This document shows positions 23,433 through 32,534 of a stretch of 64,000 nucleotides of DNA, one piece after another. A program made the translations under genes and the position numbers. Source of the stretch: an uncultured Woeseiaceae bacterium (GTDB taxonomy: Bacteria > Pseudomonadota > Gammaproteobacteria > Steroidobacterales > Woeseiaceae); the NCBI GenBank assembly GCA_947259985.1, contig CAMYOJ010000012.1:24693-88692 (forward strand). The letters are read 5' to 3'. A model generated the notes under the pieces. That model did not search any database. It saw only the letters and a program-made list of their open reading frames with translations, and was not told the origin of the DNA. Positions within the stretch are counted from its first letter, which is position 1. The number at the start of each line of letters is the position of its first letter.

Positions 23433-24536
23433 CTACAGGCGCATCGGCATTACGACAAACGTGCTGTCCTGGTTCCCCGGCTGCCGGATAAGGCAGCTCG
23501 AGTTGCTATCCTGCACCGATAGCGTCACATCATCACTCTCTACGGCCCCAAGGGCATCAAGCAGATAATTGACGTTGAATCCGATTTCGATGTCTTCGCC
23601 ACTGTACTCCACCTCGAGTTCCTCTTCGGCCTCTTCCTGCTCGGGGTTATGGGCCTGCAGCACCACACCACTGTCTCGTATAACCAGCCTGATGCCGCGG
23701 TACTTCTCGTTCGAGAGAATCGCCGTGCGCTGCAAAGCACCGCGAAACGACCCTCGATCCGCTTTCAGCTCGTTGGCCGATTCCTTCGGGATAACACGCT
23801 CGTATTCCGGGAATCGACCATCGATGAGCTTGGACGTAAACCGAATGCCGTCTAACTGGATGCGAATATGATTTGCCCCGAGCTCTATCTCGAGATCGCC
23901 TTCCCCGTTCATCAGGCGCTGCAACTCCAGCACGCCCTTGCGTGGCACGATCACCTGTTGCTCGTCCAGGCTGCTGTCGAGCTCCGCCTGGCAGAGCGCG
24001 AGGCGGTGACCATCCGTGGCTACGGCCCGCAAGTACTTGCCGCCCGTCTCCAGTAACATGCCATTCAGGTAGTAACGCACATCCTGCTGCGCCATGGAGA
24101 AATGCGTCTTTTCTATGAGCCTGCCAAGCACTTCCTGGGATGCCTGGATGCTCTGTCCCGCCTTGATATCTTCGACGACCGGAAATTCCGCCGCCGGCAG
24201 GGTAGCGAGGTTAAAGCGGCTCCTGCCTGCCTTGACGAGCAGCTTCTCACCGCTAAGGCCGACATCAATTTCCGAGCCCTCGGGCAGCGCGCGGCAGATA
24301 TCCAGGAGCTTTCTTCCCGATACCGTAATCTCTCCCCCCGTTTCTGTCTCCACATCTGCCTGGGCGACCAGCTCGACCTCGAGGTCCGTCGCCGTAATCG
24401 ACAATTGCCCATCCCGGGCTATCATCAGGACATTGGAGAGTATCGGCATCGTCTGGCGCCGCTCTACAACGCCGATGACGGCTTGCAGGGGTTTCAACAG
24501 CGCTTCCCGGGCTGCGGTAAACTTCATAGGATCCAC
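23433..24536 (-). CDS. dnaN: DNA polymerase III beta sliding clamp
   Basis: MKFTAAREALLKPLQAVIGVVERRQTMPILSNVL ... C-terminal FVVMPMRL. Confidence 0.97.
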   Translation of the reverse strand: MDPMKFTAAREALLKPLQAVIGVVERRQTMPILSNVLMIARDGQLSITATDLEVELVAQADVETETGGEITVSGRKLLDICRALPEGSEIDVGLSGEKLLVKAGRSRFNLATLPAAEFPVVEDIKAGQSIQASQEVLGRLIEKTHFSMAQQDVRYYLNGMLLETGGKYLRAVATDGHRLALCQAELDSSLDEQQVIVPRKGVLELQRLMNGEGDLEIELGANHIRIQLDGIRFTSKLIDGRFPEYERVIPKESANELKADRGSFRGALQRTAILSNEKYRGIRLVIRDSGVVLQAHNPEQEEAEEELEVEYSGEDIEIGFNVNYLLDALGAVESDDVTLSVQDSNSSCLIRQPGNQDSTFVVMPMRL

Positions 24537-24735
24537 CTGTTAATAAATATTGGAAATCTATATTTTATTATTATTATTAAGCGACAAAAGTCCTGTGTAT
24601 AACTTTTTAATCTCTTTATAATTCAATAAGTTATGCCTAACAAATCGACCTAACACTTCTTGCATGTCCGGTCTGCGAGCTGTGAGCAGCCTGTGGATAA
24701 AATACGTGCAGTTAGTTTTCCACCAGTTATCCACA
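24537..24735. other. candidate oriC (dnaN-dnaA intergenic)
   Basis: DnaA-box-type 9-mers TGTGTATAA (24594-24602), TGTGGATAA (24692-24700), TTATCCACA (24727-24735); AT-rich tract with five TTA repeats (24565-24579). Confidence 0.75.
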
Positions 24736-26094
24736 TCATCCTGTCAGAGTTCTCAACAAATTCAAATAATCGTCATCGATGCGCTTGTCGGTCTCGCGCA
24801 GAGACTCGATCCGCCGACAGCCGTGCAGGACGGTCGTGTGATCCCTGCCGCCGAACGCATCGCCAATCTCGGGAAGACTGTGATTTGTCAGCTCCTTGGC
24901 CAGCGCCATCCCGAACTGCCTCGGTCGGGCAATCGAGCGACTCCGCTTCTTCGACAGCAGGTCGCCGACGCGAATCTTAAAGTAGTCTGCGACGGTTTTC
25001 TGAATATTCTCGATCGACACAAGCCGGTCTTGTACAGCCAGCAGGTCACGTAAAGCTTCCTTGGCAAACTCCAGGCTAATAGGCCGACCCGTAAAGCGGT
25101 AATTTGCAATCACCCGACGCAGAGCGCCTTCGAGTTCGCGCACGTTCGAACGAATCCTCTTGGCGATGAAGAAAGCAACCTCCTCCGGCAGCTCGATGCC
25201 ATCAGCACTTGCCTTGCTCATCAGGATTGCCACCGAGGTCTCGAGTTCTGGCGGCTCAATGGCAACGGTGAGTCCCCACCCAAACCGGGACTTCAGGCGC
25301 TCCTCGAGCCCATTAACTTCCTTCGGGTAACGGTCGCAGGTCAATATGATTTGTCGCTGACCCTCCAGGAGGGCGTTGAAAGTGTGAAAAAACTCTTCCT
25401 GTGACCGGTCTTTACCGGCAAAAAACTGAATATCATCAATAAGTAAAGCATCGAGCGATCGGTAAGATCGCTTGAATTCAGAGATCGTGTTGTGTTGCAG
25501 GCCGCGCACCATGTCGCCGACGAAGCGCTCCGAATGAACGTAGCTAACGCGCGCGCCCGGATTATTCTTGAGGATCGCATTGCCGACCGCATGCATGAGG
25601 TGGGTCTTGCCGAGCCCCACGCCACCATAAATAAATAACGGGTTGTACGACTTGCCCGGGTTCTCGCCGACCTGGGTCGCGGCGGCCTTTGCCAGCTGGT
25701 TGCTCTTGCCCTCGACGAAGCTATCGAATGTGAAGACAGGATTCAGTCTCGAAACGACGGGTGTTGCCGCTGTTTTCCTCGCAACGACCGGCTCCGGCCG
25801 TTTGCTTGGTCCGGCCGGCGTCTCGGCCTGGCGCGACCCCACCTCGAGCGCCACCTCGGTGTTGTCGCTGTTTTCCGCCACGAGTTCGAGGATCCGGTCA
25901 AGATAATGCTGCTGGAGCCAGTCGACGACAAAACGGTTGGGCGCGAGCAGGCGCAGCACGCCGCCACCGTCGACGGCCTGCAACGGTCGTATCCAGGTAT
26001 TGAATTGCTGCTCGGGAAGCTCCGCCTGCAGGTCGCGAATACACTGCTTCCAAAGCGTCGATTCTGCAGACAAGATATTCCCCGGGGTCCCCAT
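24736..26094 (-). CDS. dnaA: chromosomal replication initiator DnaA
   Basis: [66 protein letters not shown]. Confidence 0.98.
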   Translation of the reverse strand: MGTPGNILSAESTLWKQCIRDLQAELPEQQFNTWIRPLQAVDGGGVLRLLAPNRFVVDWLQQHYLDRILELVAENSDNTEVALEVGSRQAETPAGPSKRPEPVVARKTAATPVVSRLNPVFTFDSFVEGKSNQLAKAAATQVGENPGKSYNPLFIYGGVGLGKTHLMHAVGNAILKNNPGARVSYVHSERFVGDMVRGLQHNTISEFKRSYRSLDALLIDDIQFFAGKDRSQEEFFHTFNALLEGQRQIILTCDRYPKEVNGLEERLKSRFGWGLTVAIEPPELETSVAILMSKASADGIELPEEVAFFIAKRIRSNVRELEGALRRVIANYRFTGRPISLEFAKEALRDLLAVQDRLVSIENIQKTVADYFKIRVGDLLSKKRSRSIARPRQFGMALAKELTNHSLPEIGDAFGGRDHTTVLHGCRRIESLRETDKRIDDDYLNLLRTLTG

Positions 26095-26171
26095 GATTGT
26101 TATGTTTGTTATCTAAAAACAGCGAAAGACGAGGCAGTCTATACTCTAAGGCCGGCCGCCGCCAGATGCGG

Positions 26172-26180
26172 TTATCCACA
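26172..26180. promoter_or_regulatory. DnaA box upstream of dnaA
   Basis: TTATCCACA exact match in the dnaA-rpmH divergent region. Confidence 0.7.
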
Positions 26181-26308
26181 GCTTGTTAAAGGCCGAAATC
26201 TCAATGTTTACATTAGTCTATTGACACTCTCCGGGCATCTGCGTACCCTTGCCGCCCTTCCAAAAGTACGGCCTCGATCTGGCCGGCTTATGACCCAGGT
26301 AATCGACA

Positions 26309-26443
26309 ATGAAACGCACATTTCAGCCCAGCAAGATAAAGCGGGCCCGGACGCACGGTTTTCGCGCTCGCATGGCCACCAAGGCCGGGCGGCTCGTGTT
26401 GAAGCGCCGCCGCGCAAAAGGCCGCGCACGGTTGACGCCGTAA
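26309..26443 (+). CDS. rpmH: 50S ribosomal protein L34 (absent from the supplied ORF track)
   Basis: Reads [44 protein letters not shown]-stop. Confidence 0.97.
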   Translation: MKRTFQPSKIKRARTHGFRARMATKAGRLVLKRRRAKGRARLTP

Positions 26444-26484
26444 CATACCCGGCGTCGGTCACGACGACGAGCCACCAATCAGGA

Positions 26485-26859
26485 TTGAAGAGCAGCAGCA
26501 AGAGTATCCGGTTCACAAAAGACAATCGGTTACTTGATGCGGCTGCTTTCGGCCGCGTGTTTCAAAAAGCCACACGCAGCCGCGACAAATTATTTACAGT
26601 GCTCGCTCGGCGGGGCGAAAAAGACCGGGCCAGGCTCGGTTTGGCAATCTCGAAAAAACATTGTCGCCACGCCACAGCACGGAACCGAATTAAAAGACTA
26701 ATCAGGGAATCATTTCGTCAGCAGCAGGACGAGCTGGCCGGCCTCGACATCGTGGTGATCAATCAGCCGGCCGCCGCCGCAGCCAGCAACCAGGAGGTTT
26801 TCAAGAGCCTCGACGAACACTGGCGGCGATGCTGCAAGGCGAAATCGCGGGAACGCTAA
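26485..26859 (+). CDS. rnpA: ribonuclease P protein component (TTG start proposed)
   Basis: IRFTKDNRLLDAAAFGRVFQKATRSRDKLFTVLARR...RARLGLAISKKHCRHATARNRIKRLIRESFR. The ORF track start at 25906 is an artefactual extension. Confidence 0.92.
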   Translation: MKSSSKSIRFTKDNRLLDAAAFGRVFQKATRSRDKLFTVLARRGEKDRARLGLAISKKHCRHATARNRIKRLIRESFRQQQDELAGLDIVVINQPAAAAASNQEVFKSLDEHWRRCCKAKSRER

Positions 26860-26862
26860 TCG

Positions 26863-28566
26863 ATGGATAATCAACGACTGCTGATTTGGGCCTTTTTCGG
26901 ACTCATGGCCTGGATCACCTACCAGACCTGGGTACAGGATTACGCGCCGAAACCGGCCATCCCGTCGGGCGAGCGCCCGGCCCTGGCCGTCGATGAAACG
27001 GCGCCACCGGCCTCCGAAGACGACCTGCCGCAGATAAGCGCGCCCGACAGTGCACCGGCCATCTCTCCTGACGCGAATACCACGGAGCCGGTTTCTGCGC
27101 CCGCAGCCCCGGTTGTTCGGGTCACGACCGACGTGCTGGATCTCGAAATCAGCACGGGCGGCGGCACCTTGCAAAAAGCCGTCCTGCTTAATTATCCCGT
27201 GGCCAAAGACCGGCCCGACGAGCTGGTCAGATTGCTCAGTTTCGATCCACCTGAGCTCGGCCTCATCGAGTCCGGCGTTCGCTCGCTGGGAGGGGCAGCC
27301 GAGGCGACGCACCTCACAATCTTTGAGAGTCCGCAAACCCGGTATGAACTCGATGGCGCGGAAGAGCTCGTCGTTCCGCTGGTCTGGACCGACCCTGGCG
27401 GCATCGTCATCGAGAAGCGCTACCGCTTCAAGCGTGGCAGTTACATCATCGAGCTCGAACAGGAAGTCGGGAACACCAGCGCCGAGCCCTGGCGTGGCGC
27501 CGAGTATGTGCGCATCAAGCGTTACTCGAAGGAGCAGGAGCGCTCGATGTTCGACGTCGATTCCTATTCGTTCCAGGGGCCCATTATCTATGATGGCGAG
27601 AAGTCGGAGAAGCTGAAGCGCGACGACCTTATCGACGACGGCAAGTACGAGTATTACTCGCAACGCGGCTGGTTTGGCTCGATCCAGCACCATTTCGTCA
27701 GCGCGGTAGTGCCCGCGCCGGGCAGCGATTACCGCTATGAAGTGTCGGTTGACGGCAGCATCGCTACGAGCAGCGCAATTGGCCGGAATGCCTCGTCTGT
27801 CGAGCCAGGAAGCAGCAAGGTATTCGCGACGTCATTGTTCGTTGGGCCGAAACTGCAGGCTCAGCTCGAGGAAATTGACGAAACGCTGAAGCTCACTGTC
27901 GATTATGGCTGGCTGACGATTATCTCGCAGCCGCTGTTCTGGCTCTTGAGCCTCGTCCATGGGTTCGTGGCCAACTGGGGCGTCTCTATTATCATCGTAA
28001 CGCTCCTGATCAAGCTCGCTTTCTACAAGCTCACCGAATCGAGCGGCCGTTCGATGGCCAAGATGCGAAACCTGCAGCCACGCATGAAAGCGCTGCAAGA
28101 TCGCTACAAGGACGATCGCCAGGCGCTTAGCCAGGCGATGATGGAGCTTTACAAGCGCGAGAAGGTCAATCCGGCAGCCGGCTGTCTGCCGATACTGATC
28201 CAGATGCCTTTTTTCCTGGCGTTCTACTGGGTGCTGCTCGAAAGCGTCGAAATGCGCCAGGCACCATTCGCGCTCTGGATCACGGACCTGTCGACGCGCG
28301 ATCCGTACTTTATCCTGCCGCTCATCATGGGCGCCGCCATGTTCATGCAGCAAAAGCTCAACCCGGCGCCGGCCGACCCCGTGCAGGCGAAGGTCATGCA
28401 GATCATGCCGATCATGTTCACGGTATTTTTCGCCTTTTTCCCGTCGGGCCTCGTTCTATACTGGGTGACCAACACGCTGTTGTCGATCGCGCAGCAGTGG
28501 AAGATCAACAGGGTCGTCGAGCTGGAGGCAAAAACCCAGAAGGGCGGCAAGAAGAAAGACGGTTAG
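26863..28566 (+). CDS. yidC: membrane protein insertase YidC
   Basis: MDNQRLLIWAFFGLMAWITYQTW; C-terminal LKALQDRYKDDRQALSQAMMELYKREKVNPAAGCLPILIQMPFFLAFYWVL. Confidence 0.97.
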   Translation: MDNQRLLIWAFFGLMAWITYQTWVQDYAPKPAIPSGERPALAVDETAPPASEDDLPQISAPDSAPAISPDANTTEPVSAPAAPVVRVTTDVLDLEISTGGGTLQKAVLLNYPVAKDRPDELVRLLSFDPPELGLIESGVRSLGGAAEATHLTIFESPQTRYELDGAEELVVPLVWTDPGGIVIEKRYRFKRGSYIIELEQEVGNTSAEPWRGAEYVRIKRYSKEQERSMFDVDSYSFQGPIIYDGEKSEKLKRDDLIDDGKYEYYSQRGWFGSIQHHFVSAVVPAPGSDYRYEVSVDGSIATSSAIGRNASSVEPGSSKVFATSLFVGPKLQAQLEEIDETLKLTVDYGWLTIISQPLFWLLSLVHGFVANWGVSIIIVTLLIKLAFYKLTESSGRSMAKMRNLQPRMKALQDRYKDDRQALSQAMMELYKREKVNPAAGCLPILIQMPFFLAFYWVLLESVEMRQAPFALWITDLSTRDPYFILPLIMGAAMFMQQKLNPAPADPVQAKVMQIMPIMFTVFFAFFPSGLVLYWVTNTLLSIAQQWKINRVVELEAKTQKGGKKKDG

Positions 28567-29774
28567 ACGAGCTTTGACCGGATCTTGATCTCGCCCTCGA
28601 GGGTGCGATGAACGGGACAACGATCGGCGATCTCGAGCACGCGTTGCCGCTGTGTCTCGCTCAAGCCTCCCTGTAGCGCAATCGATCGCTGGAATTCATC
28701 GATCCTGCCCGAATCGCTCTCGCAATCTTCGCAATCGACCGCGTGAATCTTGCCGTGCTTGACCCGCACCGTAACCGACTCCAGGTCGAGTTTCTTGTGT
28801 GCCGCGTACATGTGCAGTGTCATCGACGTGCAGGTCGCGAGGGACGCAGACAACAGGTCGTAGGGCGAGGGCCCGGCATTGGTGCCGCCAACCGAGCGCG
28901 GCTCGTCGGCAACGAGCGTATGACGACCGGCGCGGACGTCCGTTTTGAAACCGTCAGTGTAGGTTCGAGCGACGACTTCGCCCGCGGCGACGCGGAACGG
29001 CTCACCATGATCGGCATGCGGCAGGTAGCGCGAAGCCCAGGCGGCCAGCACCTGTCCCGCGTAGCGTGAATCGTCGTCGTTGGTCAGCAGATGGTCGGCA
29101 CTGTCGAGACTCACGAAGCTTTTCGGGTGTTTCGCGGCGACGAAAAGCTCTGCGGCGTTGTCGATCTCCACGATGTTGTCGAGCGGCGCGTGCATGATGA
29201 GCAGCGCTTTGTGCAGCTTGCCGATGGTTCCTTTTACATCGTGTTGCTCGAGATCGTCGACGAACTGTTGCTTCACGAGGAAAGGACGGCCGCCGAGATC
29301 GACCTCCGCTTCGCCACGCTCGCGCAGCGAATCCTCATGCCCCCCGAGCATCCTCGCCACGTGCGTGGGCTCGGCCGGGGAGCCGATTGTCACGACGGCC
29401 ACGGCCGTCTCGACCTGCGGCGCGGCTTGCAGTACGGCCGTGCCGCCGAGCGAGTGCCCGATGAGAATGGAGACATCGCCGTGTTTGCGATCCAGAAAGT
29501 CTACTGCGGCCAGCAGGTCGCCGACGTTGGAAGAGAAATTGGTGTCCGCGAACTCGCCCTCACTTTGTCCCAGCCCCGTGAAATCGAATCTCAGCACGGC
29601 GATGCGCTCGTCGTTCAGCGCGCGAGCGATGTTGCTCGCGGCGCGCAGGTTTTTCGAGCAGGTGAAACAGTGGGCAAACAGTGCGTACGCGACGGGCTCC
29701 TCGGTCGGGAGGTCGAGGATGCCCGAGAGCATCTCGCCGTTCTGGTTTTTGAAGGTGACATTCAGATTCTGCAT
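28563..29774 (-). CDS. bifunctional alpha/beta hydrolase / OsmC family protein
   Basis: N-terminal hydrolase with GHSLGG; C-terminal OsmC-like GPSPYDLLSASLATCTSMTLHMYAAHKKLDLESVTVRV. Start set at MQNLNVTFKNQNGEML (29774). Confidence 0.88.
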   Translation of the reverse strand: MQNLNVTFKNQNGEMLSGILDLPTEEPVAYALFAHCFTCSKNLRAASNIARALNDERIAVLRFDFTGLGQSEGEFADTNFSSNVGDLLAAVDFLDRKHGDVSILIGHSLGGTAVLQAAPQVETAVAVVTIGSPAEPTHVARMLGGHEDSLRERGEAEVDLGGRPFLVKQQFVDDLEQHDVKGTIGKLHKALLIMHAPLDNIVEIDNAAELFVAAKHPKSFVSLDSADHLLTNDDDSRYAGQVLAAWASRYLPHADHGEPFRVAAGEVVARTYTDGFKTDVRAGRHTLVADEPRSVGGTNAGPSPYDLLSASLATCTSMTLHMYAAHKKLDLESVTVRVKHGKIHAVDCEDCESDSGRIDEFQRSIALQGGLSETQRQRVLEIADRCPVHRTLEGEIKIRSKLV

Positions 29775-29803
29775 AGTGCTGCTACCTGTGTTTTCATTAC
29801 CGT

Positions 29804-31129
29804 ATGACGAGCGACGCAGACACGATTGTTGCTGCAGCGACACCGCCCGGGAGCGGTGGTGTCGGCGTCGTGCGGATTTCCGGTGACCGGACCGAGCAGA
29901 TTGCACGCCGTATGCTGGGCAGTCTACCGGAACCGCGCACGGCCACCTATCGCAACTTCAGAAATGCCGACGGTGACATCGTGGATTCCGGCATCGCGCT
30001 GTATTTTCCGGCGCCGGCTTCGTTCACGGGTGAATCGGTGCTCGAACTGCAGGGGCACGGCGGCCCGCTCGTCATCGCGCTGCTCGTGGATGCGGTGACG
30101 GCACTCGGCGCGCGCCAGGCGGCACCCGGCGAATTCTCAAAACGCGCCTATCTCAATGACAAGCTCGATCTCGTGCAGGCTGAGGCGATCGCCGACCTGA
30201 TTGGCAGCGGCACGGCCCAGGCGGCCAGGGCGGCGTTGCGCTCATTGAGCGGGGCGTTCTCGACTGCCGTCGATGCCCTGGCGGAGCAGCTCGTAAGATT
30301 GCGCATGCATGTCGAAGCCGCCATCGATTTTCCGGAAGAAGAGATCGACTTCCTGTCCGACGAAAAGCTCGCTCGGCGCGTCGAAGAATGCGGCGAGGCG
30401 TTCGCCACACTGCTGGCCGGCGCCCGGCAGGGCCGCATGCTGCGCGATGGCTACCAGGTCGTGATCGTGGGAAAGCCGAATGCGGGTAAGTCCAGCCTGC
30501 TGAATTTGCTAAGCGGCCAGGAGGCCGCGATCGTGACCGAGGTCGCCGGCACCACGCGCGATATCCTGCGCGAGCAAATCGATATCGACGGCCTTGGTGT
30601 CGAGCTCGTGGATACGGCAGGGCTGAGGAACGATCCTGATCGCATCGAAAGGGAAGGCATCCGACGCGCCCGAAAGGCGCTCGAGAGCGCCGATGCCGTG
30701 CTATGGATACAGGATGCGTCGGACCCCGATCGTGGTGACATCGATGAGGACTTGCCCGACGGGGTGCCAGTTACCGTTGTCCGCAACAAGATCGATCTCG
30801 TCGACGTCGATCGAACGGATGGCGCCGTTTGCCTGTCGGCAAAGACCGGCGAGGGCCTCGATGATCTCAGGCGCCGCATCCGCGAACTTGCCGGCTACGA
30901 GAACCAGGGAGAAGGCGCCTTCACGGCGCGCCGCCGCCACCTCGAAGCGCTCCGGAAAGCCAGGCAACATTTCAACACGGGTCGTGACGCGCTGCGGCAA
31001 TCACGAGCGGGCGAGCTGTTCGCCGAGGAGTTGCGACTGAGCCAGCAGGCGCTTGGGGAAATAACGGGCGCCGTCTCATCGGACGAGCTGCTGGGCCGCA
31101 TCTTCTCCGAATTCTGCATCGGCAAATAG
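29804..31129 (+). CDS. mnmE: tRNA modification GTPase MnmE
   Basis: DTIVAAATPPGSGGVGVVRISG, GKPNAGKSSLLN, C-terminal FCIGK. Confidence 0.97.
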   Translation: MTSDADTIVAAATPPGSGGVGVVRISGDRTEQIARRMLGSLPEPRTATYRNFRNADGDIVDSGIALYFPAPASFTGESVLELQGHGGPLVIALLVDAVTALGARQAAPGEFSKRAYLNDKLDLVQAEAIADLIGSGTAQAARAALRSLSGAFSTAVDALAEQLVRLRMHVEAAIDFPEEEIDFLSDEKLARRVEECGEAFATLLAGARQGRMLRDGYQVVIVGKPNAGKSSLLNLLSGQEAAIVTEVAGTTRDILREQIDIDGLGVELVDTAGLRNDPDRIEREGIRRARKALESADAVLWIQDASDPDRGDIDEDLPDGVPVTVVRNKIDLVDVDRTDGAVCLSAKTGEGLDDLRRRIRELAGYENQGEGAFTARRRHLEALRKARQHFNTGRDALRQSRAGELFAEELRLSQQALGEITGAVSSDELLGRIFSEFCIGK

Positions 31130-31130
31130 T

Positions 31131-31151
31131 CGGCCCTCGCCGTCAGGGCCG
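31131..31151. terminator. hairpin between convergent mnmE and M16 genes
   Basis: CGGCCCT-CGCCGTC-AGGGCCG; no U-run. Confidence 0.4.
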
Positions 31152-32534
31152 GAAGCGCGTCTCCTGGATCGATAGCTCGGTGAGCGGCCCGTATTCGCTT
31201 ATATCGTCCCGAATTTTCCCGGCATCGCCGATGAGAATGAACACGAGGTTATCGGGCGATGGATAGACATCGGTGATCGTCGTCGCAACACCCTCGGTCG
31301 TAGCCGCGCCCAGTGACGCTACGTAGTTGTCGACGTATGTCGCGTCGAGGCCATAGAGTTCCAGCGTTGCGAACTGCGCCGCGAGCTGCGCGGCCGTCTC
31401 GAGGCGCGGCGGGAATTGTCCCATGACGTAGTTGCGCGCGGAGTCGATCATCTCCTCGTCGATACCAGAGTCGAGAAGCTCCTCGAGCAGGTCGAGCGCC
31501 ATGTCGATGGCCTCGGTGGTCGTGCTCGTCTCGGTAAAAGTGCTGATAACGACCGAACCGGGCGTGGCGGGCCGCGTAAGCACCGAGCGTGCGCTGTAGG
31601 TCAGGCCCGCCTTAACGCGCATTTCGTTGTTGAGCATGGACGTGAAGCGTCCGCCGAACACCGTGTTCGCCAGGTTCAGCTCGGCGCGCTGCGGATAGTC
31701 GACGGCAACGCCGATATTCCCCAGCCAGAAATAGGTCTGCGTTGCGCCCGGCTTGTCAACCAACAGTACGCGACGTCCTTCCTGTTTTTGCGCAACAGGC
31801 GCGAGGCTCTCATCGTTGGCCGCGCTTCGCCAATCGCCGAAAGCTGCTGATAGCCGGTTCTTCATGGCCTCGGCATTGAAGTCTCCGACGACCGCAATAA
31901 TCAGCCTGTCCGCACCCACGTGGTTTTCGTAAAAAGCGAGCAAATCCTCGTGGGTTATCCGCGCAAGCGAATCCTCGCTACCGCCAACCGGGTTGCCATA
32001 AGGGTGACCAGGGAACAGGAAGGCGTTGCCGTAGGCGGGCAGCAGGTCGCCGGGATTCGATCCTTTGGCGGCCTTGATCAGGTTGATGGAGCGGTCGCGC
32101 AGCTTCTCGAATTCGGCCGCGTCCAGCGCAGGACGGCGCAGCATGTCGGTAAGCAGCTCGATCAGGAGCTCGGCGTCATGCGCCATGAAGTCGGCCGAGA
32201 TGCGAACCGATTCGAGCCCTGCCGAAGCCGATAGTCTGCCACCCACCGCGTCGACGGCCTCCGCAAAAGCCGCCGCATCGCGCTCCCCGGCGCCCTTTTC
32301 GAGCACGCCGGCCAGCAGGTTGGCGAGCCCGCTCAGCTCCGCGGGGTCCTGGATCGCGCCGCCGCGGATGACGGCCTCGAGACCAACGAGCGGCACATCG
32401 TGTTTTTCGCTGATCAGCAGTACGACACCGTTGTCGAGTTCGACGCGCTCGAATTCGGGAAGCGCCACGTCGGCGCTAACGCCCGAGGCGAAAAGCAACA
32501 AGACAAGAACGGAGAGCCGAAGGGGGCGCATCAT
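31143..32534 (-). CDS. M16 family peptidase-like protein lacking the HxxEH zinc motif (presumed non-catalytic partner)
   Basis: M16 fold features (FERVELDNGVVLLISEKHDVPLVGLEAVIRGGAIQDPAELSGLANLLAGVLEKGAGERDAAAFAEAVDAVGGRLSASAG); ANLLAG stands where HxxEH is expected. Confidence 0.85.
   Translation of the reverse strand: MMRPLRLSVLVLLLFASGVSADVALPEFERVELDNGVVLLISEKHDVPLVGLEAVIRGGAIQDPAELSGLANLLAGVLEKGAGERDAAAFAEAVDAVGGRLSASAGLESVRISADFMAHDAELLIELLTDMLRRPALDAAEFEKLRDRSINLIKAAKGSNPGDLLPAYGNAFLFPGHPYGNPVGGSEDSLARITHEDLLAFYENHVGADRLIIAVVGDFNAEAMKNRLSAAFGDWRSAANDESLAPVAQKQEGRRVLLVDKPGATQTYFWLGNIGVAVDYPQRAELNLANTVFGGRFTSMLNNEMRVKAGLTYSARSVLTRPATPGSVVISTFTETSTTTEAIDMALDLLEELLDSGIDEEMIDSARNYVMGQFPPRLETAAQLAAQFATLELYGLDATYVDNYVASLGAATTEGVATTITDVYPSPDNLVFILIGDAGKIRDDISEYGPLTELSIQETRFRP

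Noticed and set aside
25906-26484. N-terminal extension of rnpA in the ORF track
   Set aside because: Crosses dnaA (antisense) and rpmH in a different frame; RnpA similarity begins near 26485.
26710-27693. 327-aa minus-strand ORF across rnpA/yidC
   Set aside because: Antisense shadow; also checked as a possible yidD and does not resemble it.
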